Assembly: GCF_001625305.1 (NCBI RefSeq)
Contig: NW_017803921.1
Span: 2,294,854 to 2,358,853 of the forward strand
From: Branchiostoma belcheri
Taxonomy: Eukaryota; Chordata; Leptocardii; Amphioxiformes; Branchiostomatidae
Direction: 5' to 3'
DNA length: 64,000 nucleotides
A program made the position numbers and the translations under genes. Positions within the stretch are counted from its first letter, which is position 1; each line of letters opens with the position of its first letter. Shown one piece after another: positions 1 to 10,440 of this stretch. Below the pieces are notes generated by a model. That model was not told the origin of the DNA. It saw only the letters and a list, made by a program, of their open reading frames with translations, and ran no database searches.

Positions 1-180
1 CACCAAATATAAAAGCAATCCATCCCATCTTTCTTGAGTTAATCGTGGTGACTAACAAACAATATACAAACAAACACAGTCCAAAATAAGGTAATAAAGG
101 ACTGTAATGTCTGGTCTCAGACCACAATACCTCAAGACTACACTGTTCGAATGAAAGCTCATCTGTGTTTGTAGAATCCG

Positions 181-418
181 TAGTTGCAGAGTTTAAACGT
201 TGTTCAAACACAAAAAAGGAACTCAACATAGATTTTCAGTCGATCTCGCCAACCTTTGTCAGATTTGTGATGCATTTGCTGACTCTCCGGAAGCATGATG
301 ATGTCAATCAATCAATCAGGAGAGTCTGTGCACACATCTGATGAAGGTTGACGAGATCGACCAAAAATTTATGGTGACTCCTTTCTTGTGTTGGAACAAC
401 ATGTAAACTCTACAACTA
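181..418. mobile_element. 238 bp foldback element (MITE-like)
   Basis: The left arm begins TAGTTGCAGAGTTTA and the right arm ends TAAACTCTACAACTA, its reverse complement with one mismatch. Both arms continue inward for about 100 bases, including CGATCTCGCCAACCTT and its near-complement AAGGTTGACGAGATCG, around a loop near 300-320. It lies left of the last visible RECK exon, in what should be a RECK intron. No clear target duplication is seen, and the superfamily is not assigned. Confidence 0.7.
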
Positions 419-539
419 AAGACTACACTGTAATGGTGAGATGGGTTCTTTACTTCAAATTTTGCCAAGACATAAAACGTATAAATATAATTTAAAAGCT
501 ACTGAAAACATTGTACACAATCCCACACTACAGACTTAC

Positions 540-3500
540 TCTCAGCAGGATTGTTGGCAGGGCGTGAGTTGGTGTAGTTGTCCACACACTGGATGACTTG
601 TTGATTGTCTAACAGGCAGTGGTCCTGTATGGCCTGTCTCTGTTGTCTGGTGGGTGTGGAGTCTGTCTGGAACACTGTACTACATGCCTCCTCACACTCT
701 GCACTCACACTGGTCCCACAACACCGCTCACCCACTGGCAAACACAAAAAAAACCTCTTACTTCAGGCATAGGAGAATTAATGTTGTGTTTCCTGATGTC
801 TGTCCTGAAAAAGTAGGGCTGGTACGTAGAAATTCTGTCTCATTATCTAACTCCGCATTCTGATTGGTAAAGGCTCACCCACTGTCAAGAATATGCTGTA
901 TTAGTCTATAATGTAGTAATAGTACCTTAACATATGTAACCCTATACAAGTAAGTAGGTGCACCAGTATACCCACAGCTACAAATTAGATGCACTACTAA
1001 TAGACCCCTCTGTACAGCTCCGATTTTGGTAGCCTGGGTGCCATCCTATTTGTATACTGGGCTCCCATACTCTCCAGAATATTTCTAAGGGAGCGAGTAT
1101 GGAAGCTTAGTATGGTACCCAGGCTACAATTTTGGATGCACGGAAGTGCATATTCACCAGCACATGGGTAGAACATACTGCACCTGCACAAAACCCGGAG
1201 AATTTTTTGCATATTTCATTGAATGTTTTGTCAACATTGCAACAGAATTATACCTTTTGCAGACAGCATGTGTTTTGACACAACATTTGAAAACTATAGA
1301 CAGGGTGTCATCCCCAAATATGACCTTAAACAAGACATTCTGCTAAAGTGTAATACACAACACATTACGGGTTTCGTGTAGGCACAGTATGTTGTGGCAA
1401 CTTGCTATATGCAGCCAGTGTTTTCAGCCCTGTAAAAACCATGTCCTTATATCCACACCACGGAAGAGACGACACTGATCAAAACTTACTCCAGGTATGA
1501 CGTCCTGTCCAGTCAGGGAGGCACGGGGGATAATCATATTAACTTGGTGAGTGGTTAAAACTTTCAACAGCGTCAACAATGTCCACATGTATGCATACAT
1601 ATTGGGACTGCTCTGTACACATTAGTGATAATGATGGAATGTTGTACAGGCCTCGAAATTAACTTTTTTCACTATTGTCCCAGAATTGTCCCGAACATAG
1701 ATTTCAATTGTCCCGAACTGAAGATGGACTGTCCCAGCCTGCTTTTCAGGAAATAAGTTGAAGACAAAAATAAGAAAACAACAACTGAATTTGTACAACT
1801 TGAAGTCCACTAAGTCTTTATTAGCAAATGTAGGGAAATACATGATAATATCATGGGCATGGCACCGTCCCTGATATTTGGAATCCCTGATTGGTCAAAT
1901 TTAAATGTTTGTCAGAGTATTATACTTGCCATACATTGTACCTGTTGCAATTGTTGCGCAATAAAGATTGATTGATTGATTGATTGATTGATACATTTAT
2001 AGGCTGCCAGCAGTCTGCAGCAGGATGGATGGATCGCGTTCCCAAATGACGTGGATGGTCTTAGAATTTTCCAATTGCCCCAAAATTGTCCCGAAACGTA
2101 ATTTGAATAAGCCTATTCGCCATTACTAGTGCGCCTGCGCGGAGTTTACTTAGCGACGCAGAATTGGAGATAAACAAACCCGCGGCCGCAATCGTCCCCA
2201 GCGCCAGCATATGTCTCGATTTCCAGCTTACACACGGCGTTACCGGTGGTGGCCCGCCTTGGGCTGAGTTCCAACGATGTTCTGGACCTATCTTGCCTAA
2301 AATATCGCGATATCTTTATCTTCAAGTGGATTTACGGTACGTTTTTGACGGTATCCAAGCTAGCGCTAGCGCCTAATTACTTATGCATGCCCCCCTCCCC
2401 CATCCTGCACGCCTTCCGTCTTCACGTTTTCCGCTCAATTTTCCGGTCCAATCTCGATAAAACGAGTTTTGGAATACCTTTTTTCGTGTAAGAGTGGTTA
2501 TTTGTGTAAGATAATGGTGGAATTTTTCAGTTTTAGTCGGTAAAAATTGTAAATAAACTGCATGAGCTTTGTCTTCAGAAGACCGATACACTACGTGTTC
2601 TTGTGTCACCCCAAGCACATAGAGCTTTCTAACCACAATCCTCACCGTCTCACCACGACATTATTACCGATTAAAATAATGATTTAGGAATAGTACAAGC
2701 AGTGATGACATCTATATGTTTATAAATATTTAGTGTGGTTTTCGTAGCGGGATACGTAGGGCCATGGGGGTTTTGTGCATGCAAATGCCATTGCATTAGT
2801 GCATTCAAGACTTGATGTTTTGAACGTAAATCCATCAACTTTTGGTTCAATTTTTCTCTCTTCTTCTTCTTTTTACAGTGTTACTTTCCCGACCTCAACA
2901 TGAAGCTGTGTGCAGTAGTGAATTGCAGCAATTCAACTTACCATCTAGAAAAATGGAAGAGACATGCCAAATACATGGTACAAAAAGTGGACCATTTTCC
3001 TATGAGAAGAAAAAAACCTCATGCTAGGAGAAGAGGGAATAAACTTATGAACAAGCTTGAAGCCAAACCCAGATGGAATATACTAAAAATACAAGTACAC
3101 TTAGGTTCTGAAATGGTTTCATGAAAGTATATTGTAACCCGCACATAAACAGTGCTGCAAATTGTAATCATGACAGATATTTTATGTACTGAATTTTGAT
3201 AGTTCTGTGCAGTAATACTGCTAAACTGGTACAGACTTTTAGTCTAACAAGGGTCTGCTGTAAATAGATTCAATATGATTATCTTTTCACTTATTAACTT
3301 GAATTAGTGGAAAATAATATATTTGAACATGATGTCAAGTCATTAACATTATATTTACCACTTAAGATACCTTTTTCCGCATGCAGTTGAGAAAGCTGTG
3401 GTGAACTGGTGTAGTTGACTCCTTCGTGCCTGCACCACAGGTGCTCCCAGTGATGGTCTAAGTACTAGTACTTAAGTTTAGATCTTTTCCACTGACTGTT

Positions 3501-6500
3501 GACCATAAGATCAGGTGTATGTAGAGAACTCCAGTCATTTACACTACTTACACCAAACACCTGACCCCTGCGTTTGGATCTTGAAAGTGGAATATTTAAT
3601 TTGTAACTACTCTCTTGTTGTTTTTCTGACCAAACACAAGAAAAACAAGTCAGTTAACTGCATCGACAGTACTACATACTCACTCACATTCACTATCCGG
3701 TTTATTGTCTAAATACTAAATAATATTTGCTAGACAGCATAGGTTGTACGATGGCGATTACTAGATTACTGTAAACATTCACACTGTGATAGAAAACATA
3801 CAAGCACCGTTAAACATAAACTTACTGTGTTAACACACAAACAGCTCTGCAATCAAAGTGATGTAGAAAATATAATGCCACAGCACTTGGCTCAGATAGT
3901 TGATGAAGACAGATATAGTTGAAAACTCAAATTTCTTGAGTTGGAGAACAGTTTTTTTTAAATAAAATATGTAACTTACCAACTCAGATAACCTTTCAAT
4001 TACTATTTCCCTGGACACTGATTGTACTGTTACATACATGTATATACTATAAAGAAAACAAAACAAGCACCATTTTGATATTTTTCTTATTCCCATATAT
4101 GTGGACAGCACTTAATGAATGGTGCATAGGAAATATAATATTAAATATACAATGCCATATATGTTGAGAAAGACCTGTACACTAACACAAGTATTACTGG
4201 CAACATGCAACAATCCTTTACTAAACACAAGGTTCTTCAAAGAAAATTAATGCCATGGTTGCTTGAATACTACTGTTATGTCTTGGGTTCTGTATCCTGG
4301 GTCTGTGGACAAGTTCGTCTCCGCGGTCAAGACAGTGTGGACTAAGGAGGTAAGATGTGCCTAGTCGTTTGAGGAAGCAATTTCTGTCTGCAGTTGGGGT
4401 AATATGGTGGTAAGGGACTTCGCTTACCCATTCAAAGTCGAAGAAGGAGTATGTTTTCTCCTCATCATAGTCGCCCGACAGCCGTTTACGTAGTATGGGA
4501 GGCACAGGGCCGGCTCGCTAAACTCATGATCAGTGCTGGGCCGATTTTTAAGTGCGGGGGGAGGGGCATCCTTTGACGTCGTCCTTCGGTTCGACGAACT
4601 ACCCTTCCGTGAAGCCCACCGGGCCGAGAATAGGTGAGTTTTTTATTCTTGACTATAATTCTTGACATTCACAACTGAACCTGCTGCTGTCTTCGGCGAA
4701 TTCGGCAACCGTGTCATGATTCTTTTAAGCATACGAAGTTGTATGCGCCTTGAAGTTGTAGGCTTTTCCCCCTGGACGTGACTCGCGGAAACGCCTTGAA
4801 AACCGGCAGTTACCGGCAGTCTAACCTCAACCAAGAAACGTCTGTCATCTTTGCCGTCCAATAAGATATAAAATCTCCACTTACGGCCCGGGTAAACTCA
4901 TTTTTTTTAGCTACGTAGCGGGATTCGACACCCGCGCTCGCTGTGTCGCGGGGCGACGCGGTTTTGTTTATCTCTCAAAATGGCGGATATTACCCATCAT
5001 GCATTTCGCGCCGGTAATGGCGAATAGGCTTATTGTCCCAAAATTTAGTGTCATTTCACACTGGGACAATGTTAATTTCGAGCCCTGTTGTATTGGTCAC
5101 AATAAGTCAAAACATACATTGAAAATGAGGTAGTCAGAGATGGCAGACTTCACCCCTTCAATCATTGCACATGACATAGTCAAACCATACTACTCTGCAG
5201 TCGAAACACTCCCACACGCACACACACACACACACACACAATTACACATGTGCAGAGACACACATGCACACACACACACAATCACACACACGTGCACACA
5301 CAGACACACACTCATACACACATAAACACACATACTCACACAAGCACACACCACACACATACACACACGGAAAGTGTTGTCCTGTTACAGTACTATTGTG
5401 CTGTGCTATTACAATACTATTATTTCCTGACTGAGGTATAAGAGAGACTTACTTTCATTTCTTTCAATACAGCTATGTAGAGCAGGCTGCAAAATACAAC
5501 AAACAAATGACATTAAATTATTAATTCCAAAATTTGCCCCGTAAAATGCAGGAAATAGCGTTTCAGAGGGTCAAAATTCCAATATTTTCCAGGGGAATTT
5601 TGCCCTTTAGAGCTTGACACATGAAGTTATGTAAAAAAATTGAGATGCTGGCTATAGCTAGAACACTGCATCTTATCATAAAACAGATGAAACCTACCTC
5701 AAGATCTCTCCTACATGGTATTGCACTGATATCACTGCTTGAACTGGCCTGTACAGGGAAAACATATGATGAAATTCAGTCTCCGGCTGATGAAATGCAT
5801 GCTTGTATAGAAGCCATGATAAAATTTAAATTATGGCCAATGAAAAGTTTCCTTGTATAGAAGTCATTATAAAATTTAGATTACAGCCAATGAGGAAGGC
5901 AAAACCCACCAGGGCATCCCAGGAAGAGAGGAATGTTCAACATAAGGGATGACTTCCTCCACTATAATCTACATAACATCAACCCACAGGATAGAGGCAA
6001 ATGGCAGGCTGCCATAGAGCTGTGTACCTAAACAAATTTTAGGTACAGGTACAGGTACAGGTACACAGGTTTAGGTACAGGTCCGGACCTGAACCTGTAC
6101 CTGAACAATTCGACCAATTTATATGCTCTTCTGAACTCCTTCAATAACAAAAAAAACATAAATAAACTTGATAGTTAAGGTTTATTCTTTGTTTATGGCG
6201 AATGCTCAGATAAAATATAGGTGTTTTTGTTTTCATGAACACACTGTCCTTACACAGGGACCCATTGTTAACCAGCTATTTACACATTTGAGGTCACAAA
6301 TAGGCATAAAATTGGTGTGAAATTGTTTAGGTACAGTACCGGTACTGAGGGATTAGGTATTTTGGACCTGTACCTAATCAATTTTTCCGGTACAGTATCG
6401 GTACTGCGTACCGGTACACAGCTCTAGGCTGCCATGAAGCCTCAGCATCAGTGGGCAAGGATGTCTAACCCTTGGCAGAGGGGGAACAACAGACGCTAAA

Positions 6501-8884
6501 CCAGATAGTGAGTGAGTGAGTGAGTGAGTGAATGAGTGACGTACCTCTAAACAGGCAGTTTTGCACAGGTCTGACACAGTCAGGTCACAGCAGGCATGTC
6601 CCACCCACTCCCCACCTGACTCGGGCTCCCCTGGAACAAAAAATACTGGCTGTCAGGGTAGACTTAGGACAGGAACCACAAGTTTACTTGCAATATTCGA
6701 AAAAACAGTTCCCAAGTCACTATACTTCAATAAGTCTTCATGCTTTAATGTACTGTCAATTAGCTAAAATATGATTCACAATATGATGCCTGTGATTTAT
6801 TTTTACCCTGCAAAGATGCAAATTGTCCACATTTTTTACTGAATTGGGAAAACACTAAGAAAAACCTCATTTCCTCTAGCTTCTACCGCAGAGATAAATG
6901 ACATTACGGTATTCCTGGGGAATAAAGTGAACTTACCAAGCACCGAGGTATTCACACACTGCCAGAAACCGACCTGAAAAAGTAAACAACACAACTGAAC
7001 CCTGCACTGTTGCAGGTCTAATTTTCAGCCGCCCGGCTTTCACGTGTAACGGCATGTCCGTCACACCGCAGTCCGAGCGTCCGACCGTAAAACAACGGAC
7101 AAAAGTTCCTTAACGCTAGCACGAGCATGATGACATAATTAGTTCCTGAGGACAGCTGGCTACATGACAGTAGACACCTGCCTTCAATGTTAGGTTTAAG
7201 GTGTGTATAACTAAGTCAAATCTGACATTGTAGTACCGGGCCCAAAATGCTGTGTGCATATGCTCTTTTGTGCACCTGAATCGAACCTGTGCACCTAATT
7301 TTTGACAGTGGATGCACTGGTGCACTTAGATATTTCTGTAGTGTTATGTATGTAAATGTACTATTGTATACTAAATATATAGCATATTCTTGACATCAAA
7401 CTTTTCAGTGTCAAAAAAACAACAACAATAGAACCTTTGTTGTATAACTGGTTGAAAAATTTTAAGTTATCTATAGAATTGACAAATTCAAGGTCTGAAG
7501 AGAGTCAGTAAGGTTTACCGGTATTCTACTTTATTTTAATTTTATGCACACAAAATTTTTCTGGCACCTAAAATAAAAGGCTAAATTATTGGGTTGGTCG
7601 ACCCATTCCCAAAAATGGATTTCGAGCCTTGCAATTTCAATTCAAACTCTTGGCTGTTGGATATTTGCAAATTAAGAATAAAATCAGGTATTCTGTTTGA
7701 AAGATTTTAATGCATGAATAAATCGTAACAGAACAACTGATGGTTAATATTAATAGTTGTAATATTAGCAAATGTGTATTTTTGCATCTCTCTAGTAAGA
7801 AAGTTCCCTTACCAGTTCACTACGACAGTATCTAGGTAAGGTCATGACATGCTGTATTCTCGTGTCATGGTCGATTTCTGCCGCCATCTGCAGAAAAAAA
7901 AAAACACGCACATGAAGTGTACATTTTGTAGCCTCTACCAGGCATTACTACGGTGTTACAGATTGTAGAATTTAAAAAAAAGGAATAAATGGCCATTTGT
8001 ATTTTTCTGTTGCGACAACACATATTTTCTGCCTCACAGATATCAGTGCGCAATGGAAAAGAATGACCAGAATTACAGAAAATCGACTTTAAATATCCAG
8101 TTTTCTGCCCTTAAATTGCATTGGATGCATTATGGGAGGGGGTTGTACAATATATACATACCTGCTCGCAAGCGGCACGGCAAGACGGGTACTCCCTGGC
8201 CTGATAGCAACATCGGTAGGTGTCTGTACAACAACAACAGAGCAGGCGACAGTTGGTGTGTGTGTGTGGCACAGACAGGCCTGTCAGTCTGTCAGTTTAC
8301 CTAAACCAGGCGCCTGCCATGGCCACACATCTCCAAGCAGATGTCACAATCATAAAAAAACAAAATTGTAACATTTAAAGGGTTTCTCTGAAAGCCTTGC
8401 TTCTCTGATGTGCACACGGGGGCGTTTTTTGACGGCCCCGGGTGTCAGAGAAAGCTGGCAAGGCAGAATGATAACAGAAACGTTACGCTCTTTCCAACAC
8501 CAACATCTGTTGGGAGCTGAGATAAGAGTGACATGCATATGGCCGCCGCACAGAACGTAACCCAACACTAGCACCGGAAACGGCGACGTTTCGGGCAGAA
8601 ATCACATTATTCACAACGGAATTCAGCTCTACAACACGTTTAGAAACACATGAATGGGATGCAAACCGTTAAAACGCTAAAATCTCAGCACTACCCGACC
8701 TAAATCAAACGTTCGCTCTCTGTAAACAAACTTAGGGAGAGGGGGAGAGAAAAATGGCGGCTGGAGCCGTCTCTAACTTAGAATAGCATAGAAAAAACAA
8801 CAATCCCTCGCCTTGTGCCGCGGTCAGGACGCAAACAACGACCACAGCGAACGACAGAAGAATCATGTCTCGAGAGAAAGCCAT
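540..8884 (-). CDS. RECK: RECK homolog, 5' part (exons 1-8; gene continues left of window)
   Basis: RECK is a GPI-anchored extracellular protein that inhibits metalloproteinases and acts in Wnt7 signalling. Coding exons on the minus strand are 8884-8812, 8223-8162, 7887-7813, 6973-6937, 6630-6545, 5748-5698, 5486-5453 and 734-540. Every junction is AG/GT except the first donor, which is GC (CAAG|GCGAGG), and phases agree throughout. Exon 1 starts at a Met followed by a hydrophobic signal peptide (ILLSFAVVVVCVLTAAQ); an upstream in-frame Met at 8992 is less likely. The rest encodes the first N-terminal cysteine knots: RCCYQAREYPSCRAACEQ, then HACCDLTVSDLCKTACLE, then a 65-residue exon starting MGERCC and containing CVDNYTNSRPANNP. 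Order, spacing and residues follow vertebrate RECK knots 1-3. Several exons are only 34-86 bp. Kazal domains and the GPI signal would lie beyond base 1. Confidence 0.93.
957..1150. repeat. Dispersed GTGCAC-rich repeat, copy 1 (interrupted)
   Basis: The block has spaced TGCACC/GTGCAT motifs, with CACAGCTACAAATTAGATGCAC followed by CAGCTCCGATTTTG. Its continuation (ATTTTGGATGCACGG) resumes after a palindromic insert at 1030-1128. Related copies lie at about 7240-7335 (opposite strand) and 38870-39015, which share CAGTCAAAAATTGGGTGCAC-like cores. The function and class of this repeat are unknown. Confidence 0.55.
1030..1128. mobile_element. 99 bp palindromic MITE nested in the GTGCAC repeat
   Basis: The left arm TAGCCTGGGTGCCAT is mirrored by the right arm ATGGTACCCAGGCTA. 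Inner arms CTCCCATACTC and GAGTATGG also pair. The element is flanked by the 7-bp direct repeat ATTTTGG (1023-1029 and 1129-1135), consistent with a target duplication. A related half-copy (GGGAGCGAGTATGGGAG ... CCAGGCTA) lies at 60533-60588. Confidence 0.65.
2106..5034. mobile_element. 2.9 kb DNA transposon with 21-bp terminal inverted repeats
   Basis: AATAAGCCTATTCGCCATTAC at 2106-2126 is matched exactly, inverted, at 5014-5034. Weaker inverted similarity continues inward: GAGATAAACAAA followed by CCGCG near 2166, and its complement near 4960-4977. Inside are several short coding-like pieces: a plus-strand segment near 2900 starting MKLCAVVNCSNSTYHLEKWK, with a THAP-like C-x4-C start, and minus-strand segments at about 4250-4505 and 4643-4861. 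None forms an intact transposase, so the copy is probably decayed or its gene is split. No clear target duplication was found at the ends. The superfamily is not assigned. Confidence 0.65.
2900..3124 (+). pseudogene. THAP-like protein fragment inside the 2.9 kb transposon
   Basis: A 74-codon frame begins MKLCAVVNCSNSTYHLEKWKR. The two cysteines, the following N-S and the later Trp resemble the start of C2CH (THAP-like) DNA-binding domains that occur in some transposases. No downstream C-x2-H pair is visible, so the domain is incomplete or broken. An acceptor-like CTTTTTACAG lies at about 2869-2878, upstream of the Met. Treat it as a possible transposase-gene remnant. Confidence 0.35.
5212..5370. 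repeat. (CA)n-rich microsatellite
   Basis: An imperfect CA-repeat tract in the RECK intron just downstream (in gene sense) of exon 7. It creates His/Thr-rich open frames with no coding meaning. Confidence 0.9.
5890..6510 (+). mobile_element. LINE 3' tail interrupted by a 410 bp DNA element
   Basis: Plus-strand sequence at 5940-6015 and 6436-6500 reads as one coding tail (…NPQDRGKWQAA, then MKPQHQWARM) ending in a stop near 6500, once the insert at 6016-6425 plus one copy of its target duplication is set aside. It is followed by a (GAGT)n tract at about 6510-6540. The look is that of a 5'-truncated non-LTR retrotransposon with a microsatellite-like tail. It lies in RECK intron 5, antisense to the gene. 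Confidence 0.5.
6016..6425. mobile_element. 410 bp TIR element with perfect 10-bp target duplication
   Basis: Ends AGAGCTGTGTACC (6016-6028) and GGTACACAGCTCT (6413-6425) are perfect 13-bp inverted repeats. The element is bracketed by the direct repeat AGGCTGCCAT (6006-6015 and 6426-6435). The interior has GGTACAG/CCTGTACC repeats at both ends and no coding capacity. A 10-bp target duplication fits Mutator-like elements better than hAT or Harbinger; that assignment is inference. Confidence 0.75.
7240..7335 (-). repeat. Dispersed GTGCAC-rich repeat, copy 2
   Basis: Read on the minus strand it contains AAGTGCACCAGTGCATCCAC followed by TGTCAAAAATTAGGTGCAC. This matches the copy near 38945 in order and spacing of motifs. 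It lies in RECK intron 3. Confidence 0.55.
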
Positions 8885-9629
8885 CTTGGTGGTAGTGAAG
8901 GCATGACTGGGGTGGAAAAACTGGCCCGTGCTTGCAGCCCTTCCCTTCCCTTCGTACAAAACCCACGTTGTGTTTTCAGGCCCTTCTGTCAACTGCTAAA
9001 TACTCGGCTGTTCCAACCACCCCCGCCGCGCTGCGAGGTCACAAGAATCTCCAAGCAAATGTGGTATATCAAGTCTTTTCGGCATCATGTACACCTTTTG
9101 ATGGATATATATTGACCTCATATTAAGGTGTGGGCAATTGGAAGGGCGTATGTAGCGCTAAAAATGTATGAGTAAATTTTAAAACAGGTCGGATCTACCC
9201 TATATCTGCTTGGAGAGTAGGCTAATCCACCCACCCCCGCTGCGCAACAAGGTCAGAGCACGGGAGATTCCGTACGGGAGAGCCCAATACATGGCAAGGG
9301 GGCACAGGGTGGCCTTTTTTGCGAAACAAAAGATCAAAATTTGTATATTTAACGGACTGTTGATAATCTTTACCTTGCTGAAATAAAATAAAGTCAAAAC
9401 CAAAAGAGCAGTACCCATTTGCCACGCATTTGGCTGACGTAAAAACGATACAGGTCCAAAAAAAGAGAGCCCGAAAAAACGCCTAAAACACCTCAAAAAT
9501 AAGCCAAAGCCTAAACCTGTACTTGGAGAATAGGTTTTGTTTGGAACAAAAATGACATTAAACTGCAAAATAATTATTTCAAACAAGCGTCATTAGGAAA
9601 TGTGTTTGAAATGCATTAGGGCCTGGGCG
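8885..9629. other. RECK 5' flank and spacer
   Basis: No gene is seen. The first ~150 bases should hold the RECK 5' UTR and promoter. Two related phrases (CCACCCCCG... GAGGTCA... GAATCTCC near 9014-9055, and a similar block near 9226-9270) suggest short dispersed repeats. The remainder is AT-rich and unremarkable. Confidence 0.5.
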
Positions 9630-10440
9630 CTAAGTGATTACAACTTTATGAAACTTTATTGCATGTTCATTCCCCGGAGGGATAAATGCATGGATGTACA
9701 ATGTACTAGAGAGTACTAAAACAAAAGTAATATAAAAGGCTAACATTAGGTCTAAGGTATACAATGCTAAAAATAAGATAAAAAGAAATATAAATATAAG
9801 TGGTATTGATCTAAGTTCTAATGGCTTCTTCTCTCTTTTTGAAACATTTTGAAATATACTTACATACTTCATTGATGACGTCTATATTTGTACATGATAT
9901 AATATATTTAAAAGTGTCTTCCTTTGATAATGTTTTACATTTTTTGTCGAGCTTAATTGAACTGAACAGTGATTTACGTTCGTTATCATATAATTTACAG
10001 TCAAGCATAAAATGCGATTCATCTTCAATACACGAATTGTTACAGAATGTACACAGTCTATCTTGTAACGGTGTACGGCTATGCCTGCCAGATTCTATGT
10101 GTAGAGGATGGTCGCTAATACGGAGTTTACACATGGCTCTGCGGTTTTCAAAATTTGGGATGTCTAAATATGGTTCTCTGTCGTATAGTACTTTGAATGT
10201 TTTGTATGTTCTCAGTTTGTTGCCTTGATTTTTCCTTTGTCCTTGTGCTTGTAGTGCTGAGTTGAATTTCTGGATGAATATATCTTTTAATCTTTGTCTT
10301 AGTTCATGCAGATGGAATGGATGACCGGCCAGGGTGTTAGGTAGGCGGGGTGGGTTGAACCACAGTCTTGTGCTAATTGCTATGCTAATCCCCACAACAG
10401 TGCCCAGCAATGGGGGAAATTAGCCTAATCTACAAGCAGA
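9630..10440 (-). mobile_element. 5'-truncated non-LTR retrotransposon (ORF2 C-terminus)
   Basis: A 199-codon minus-strand frame (10410-9811) carries the carboxy end of a LINE polyprotein. It shows LRISDHPLHIESGRH and a zinc-binding C-x2-C...H-x4-C stretch (CTFCNN... ESHFMLDC) like the zf-RVT region that follows the reverse transcriptase domain. The reverse transcriptase and endonuclease parts are absent, so the copy is dead on arrival. The 3' region (to about 9630) is AT-rich and non-coding. The clade is not assigned. Confidence 0.7.

Larger units (their letters stand above)
735..5452. other. Large RECK intron filled with repeats
   Basis: This 4.7 kb intron lies between RECK exons 7 and 8. 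It holds a GTGCAC-type repeat (about 957-1150) interrupted by a palindromic element (1030-1128). It also holds GTCCCGAA-type repeat blocks in opposite orientations at about 1651-1740 and 5035-5087, with the 2.9 kb TIR element (2106-5034) between them, and a CA-rich microsatellite at about 5212-5370. No RECK coding sequence is needed here because exon 7 joins exon 8 in phase. Confidence 0.75.

Noticed and set aside
1495..1550. Apparent small minus-strand exon (NMIIPRASLTGQDVIPG) with good splice sites inside the RECK intron
   Set aside because: RECK exons 7 and 8 already join in phase and give continuous similarity (RNE-MGERCC), leaving no room for it.
5140..5441. His/Thr-rich open frames
   Set aside because: They are translations of the CA microsatellite.
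8053..8371. Plus-strand frames of 79-83 codons at 8053-8371
   Set aside because: They overlap RECK exon 2 on the opposite strand and are shadows; no splice or start support.
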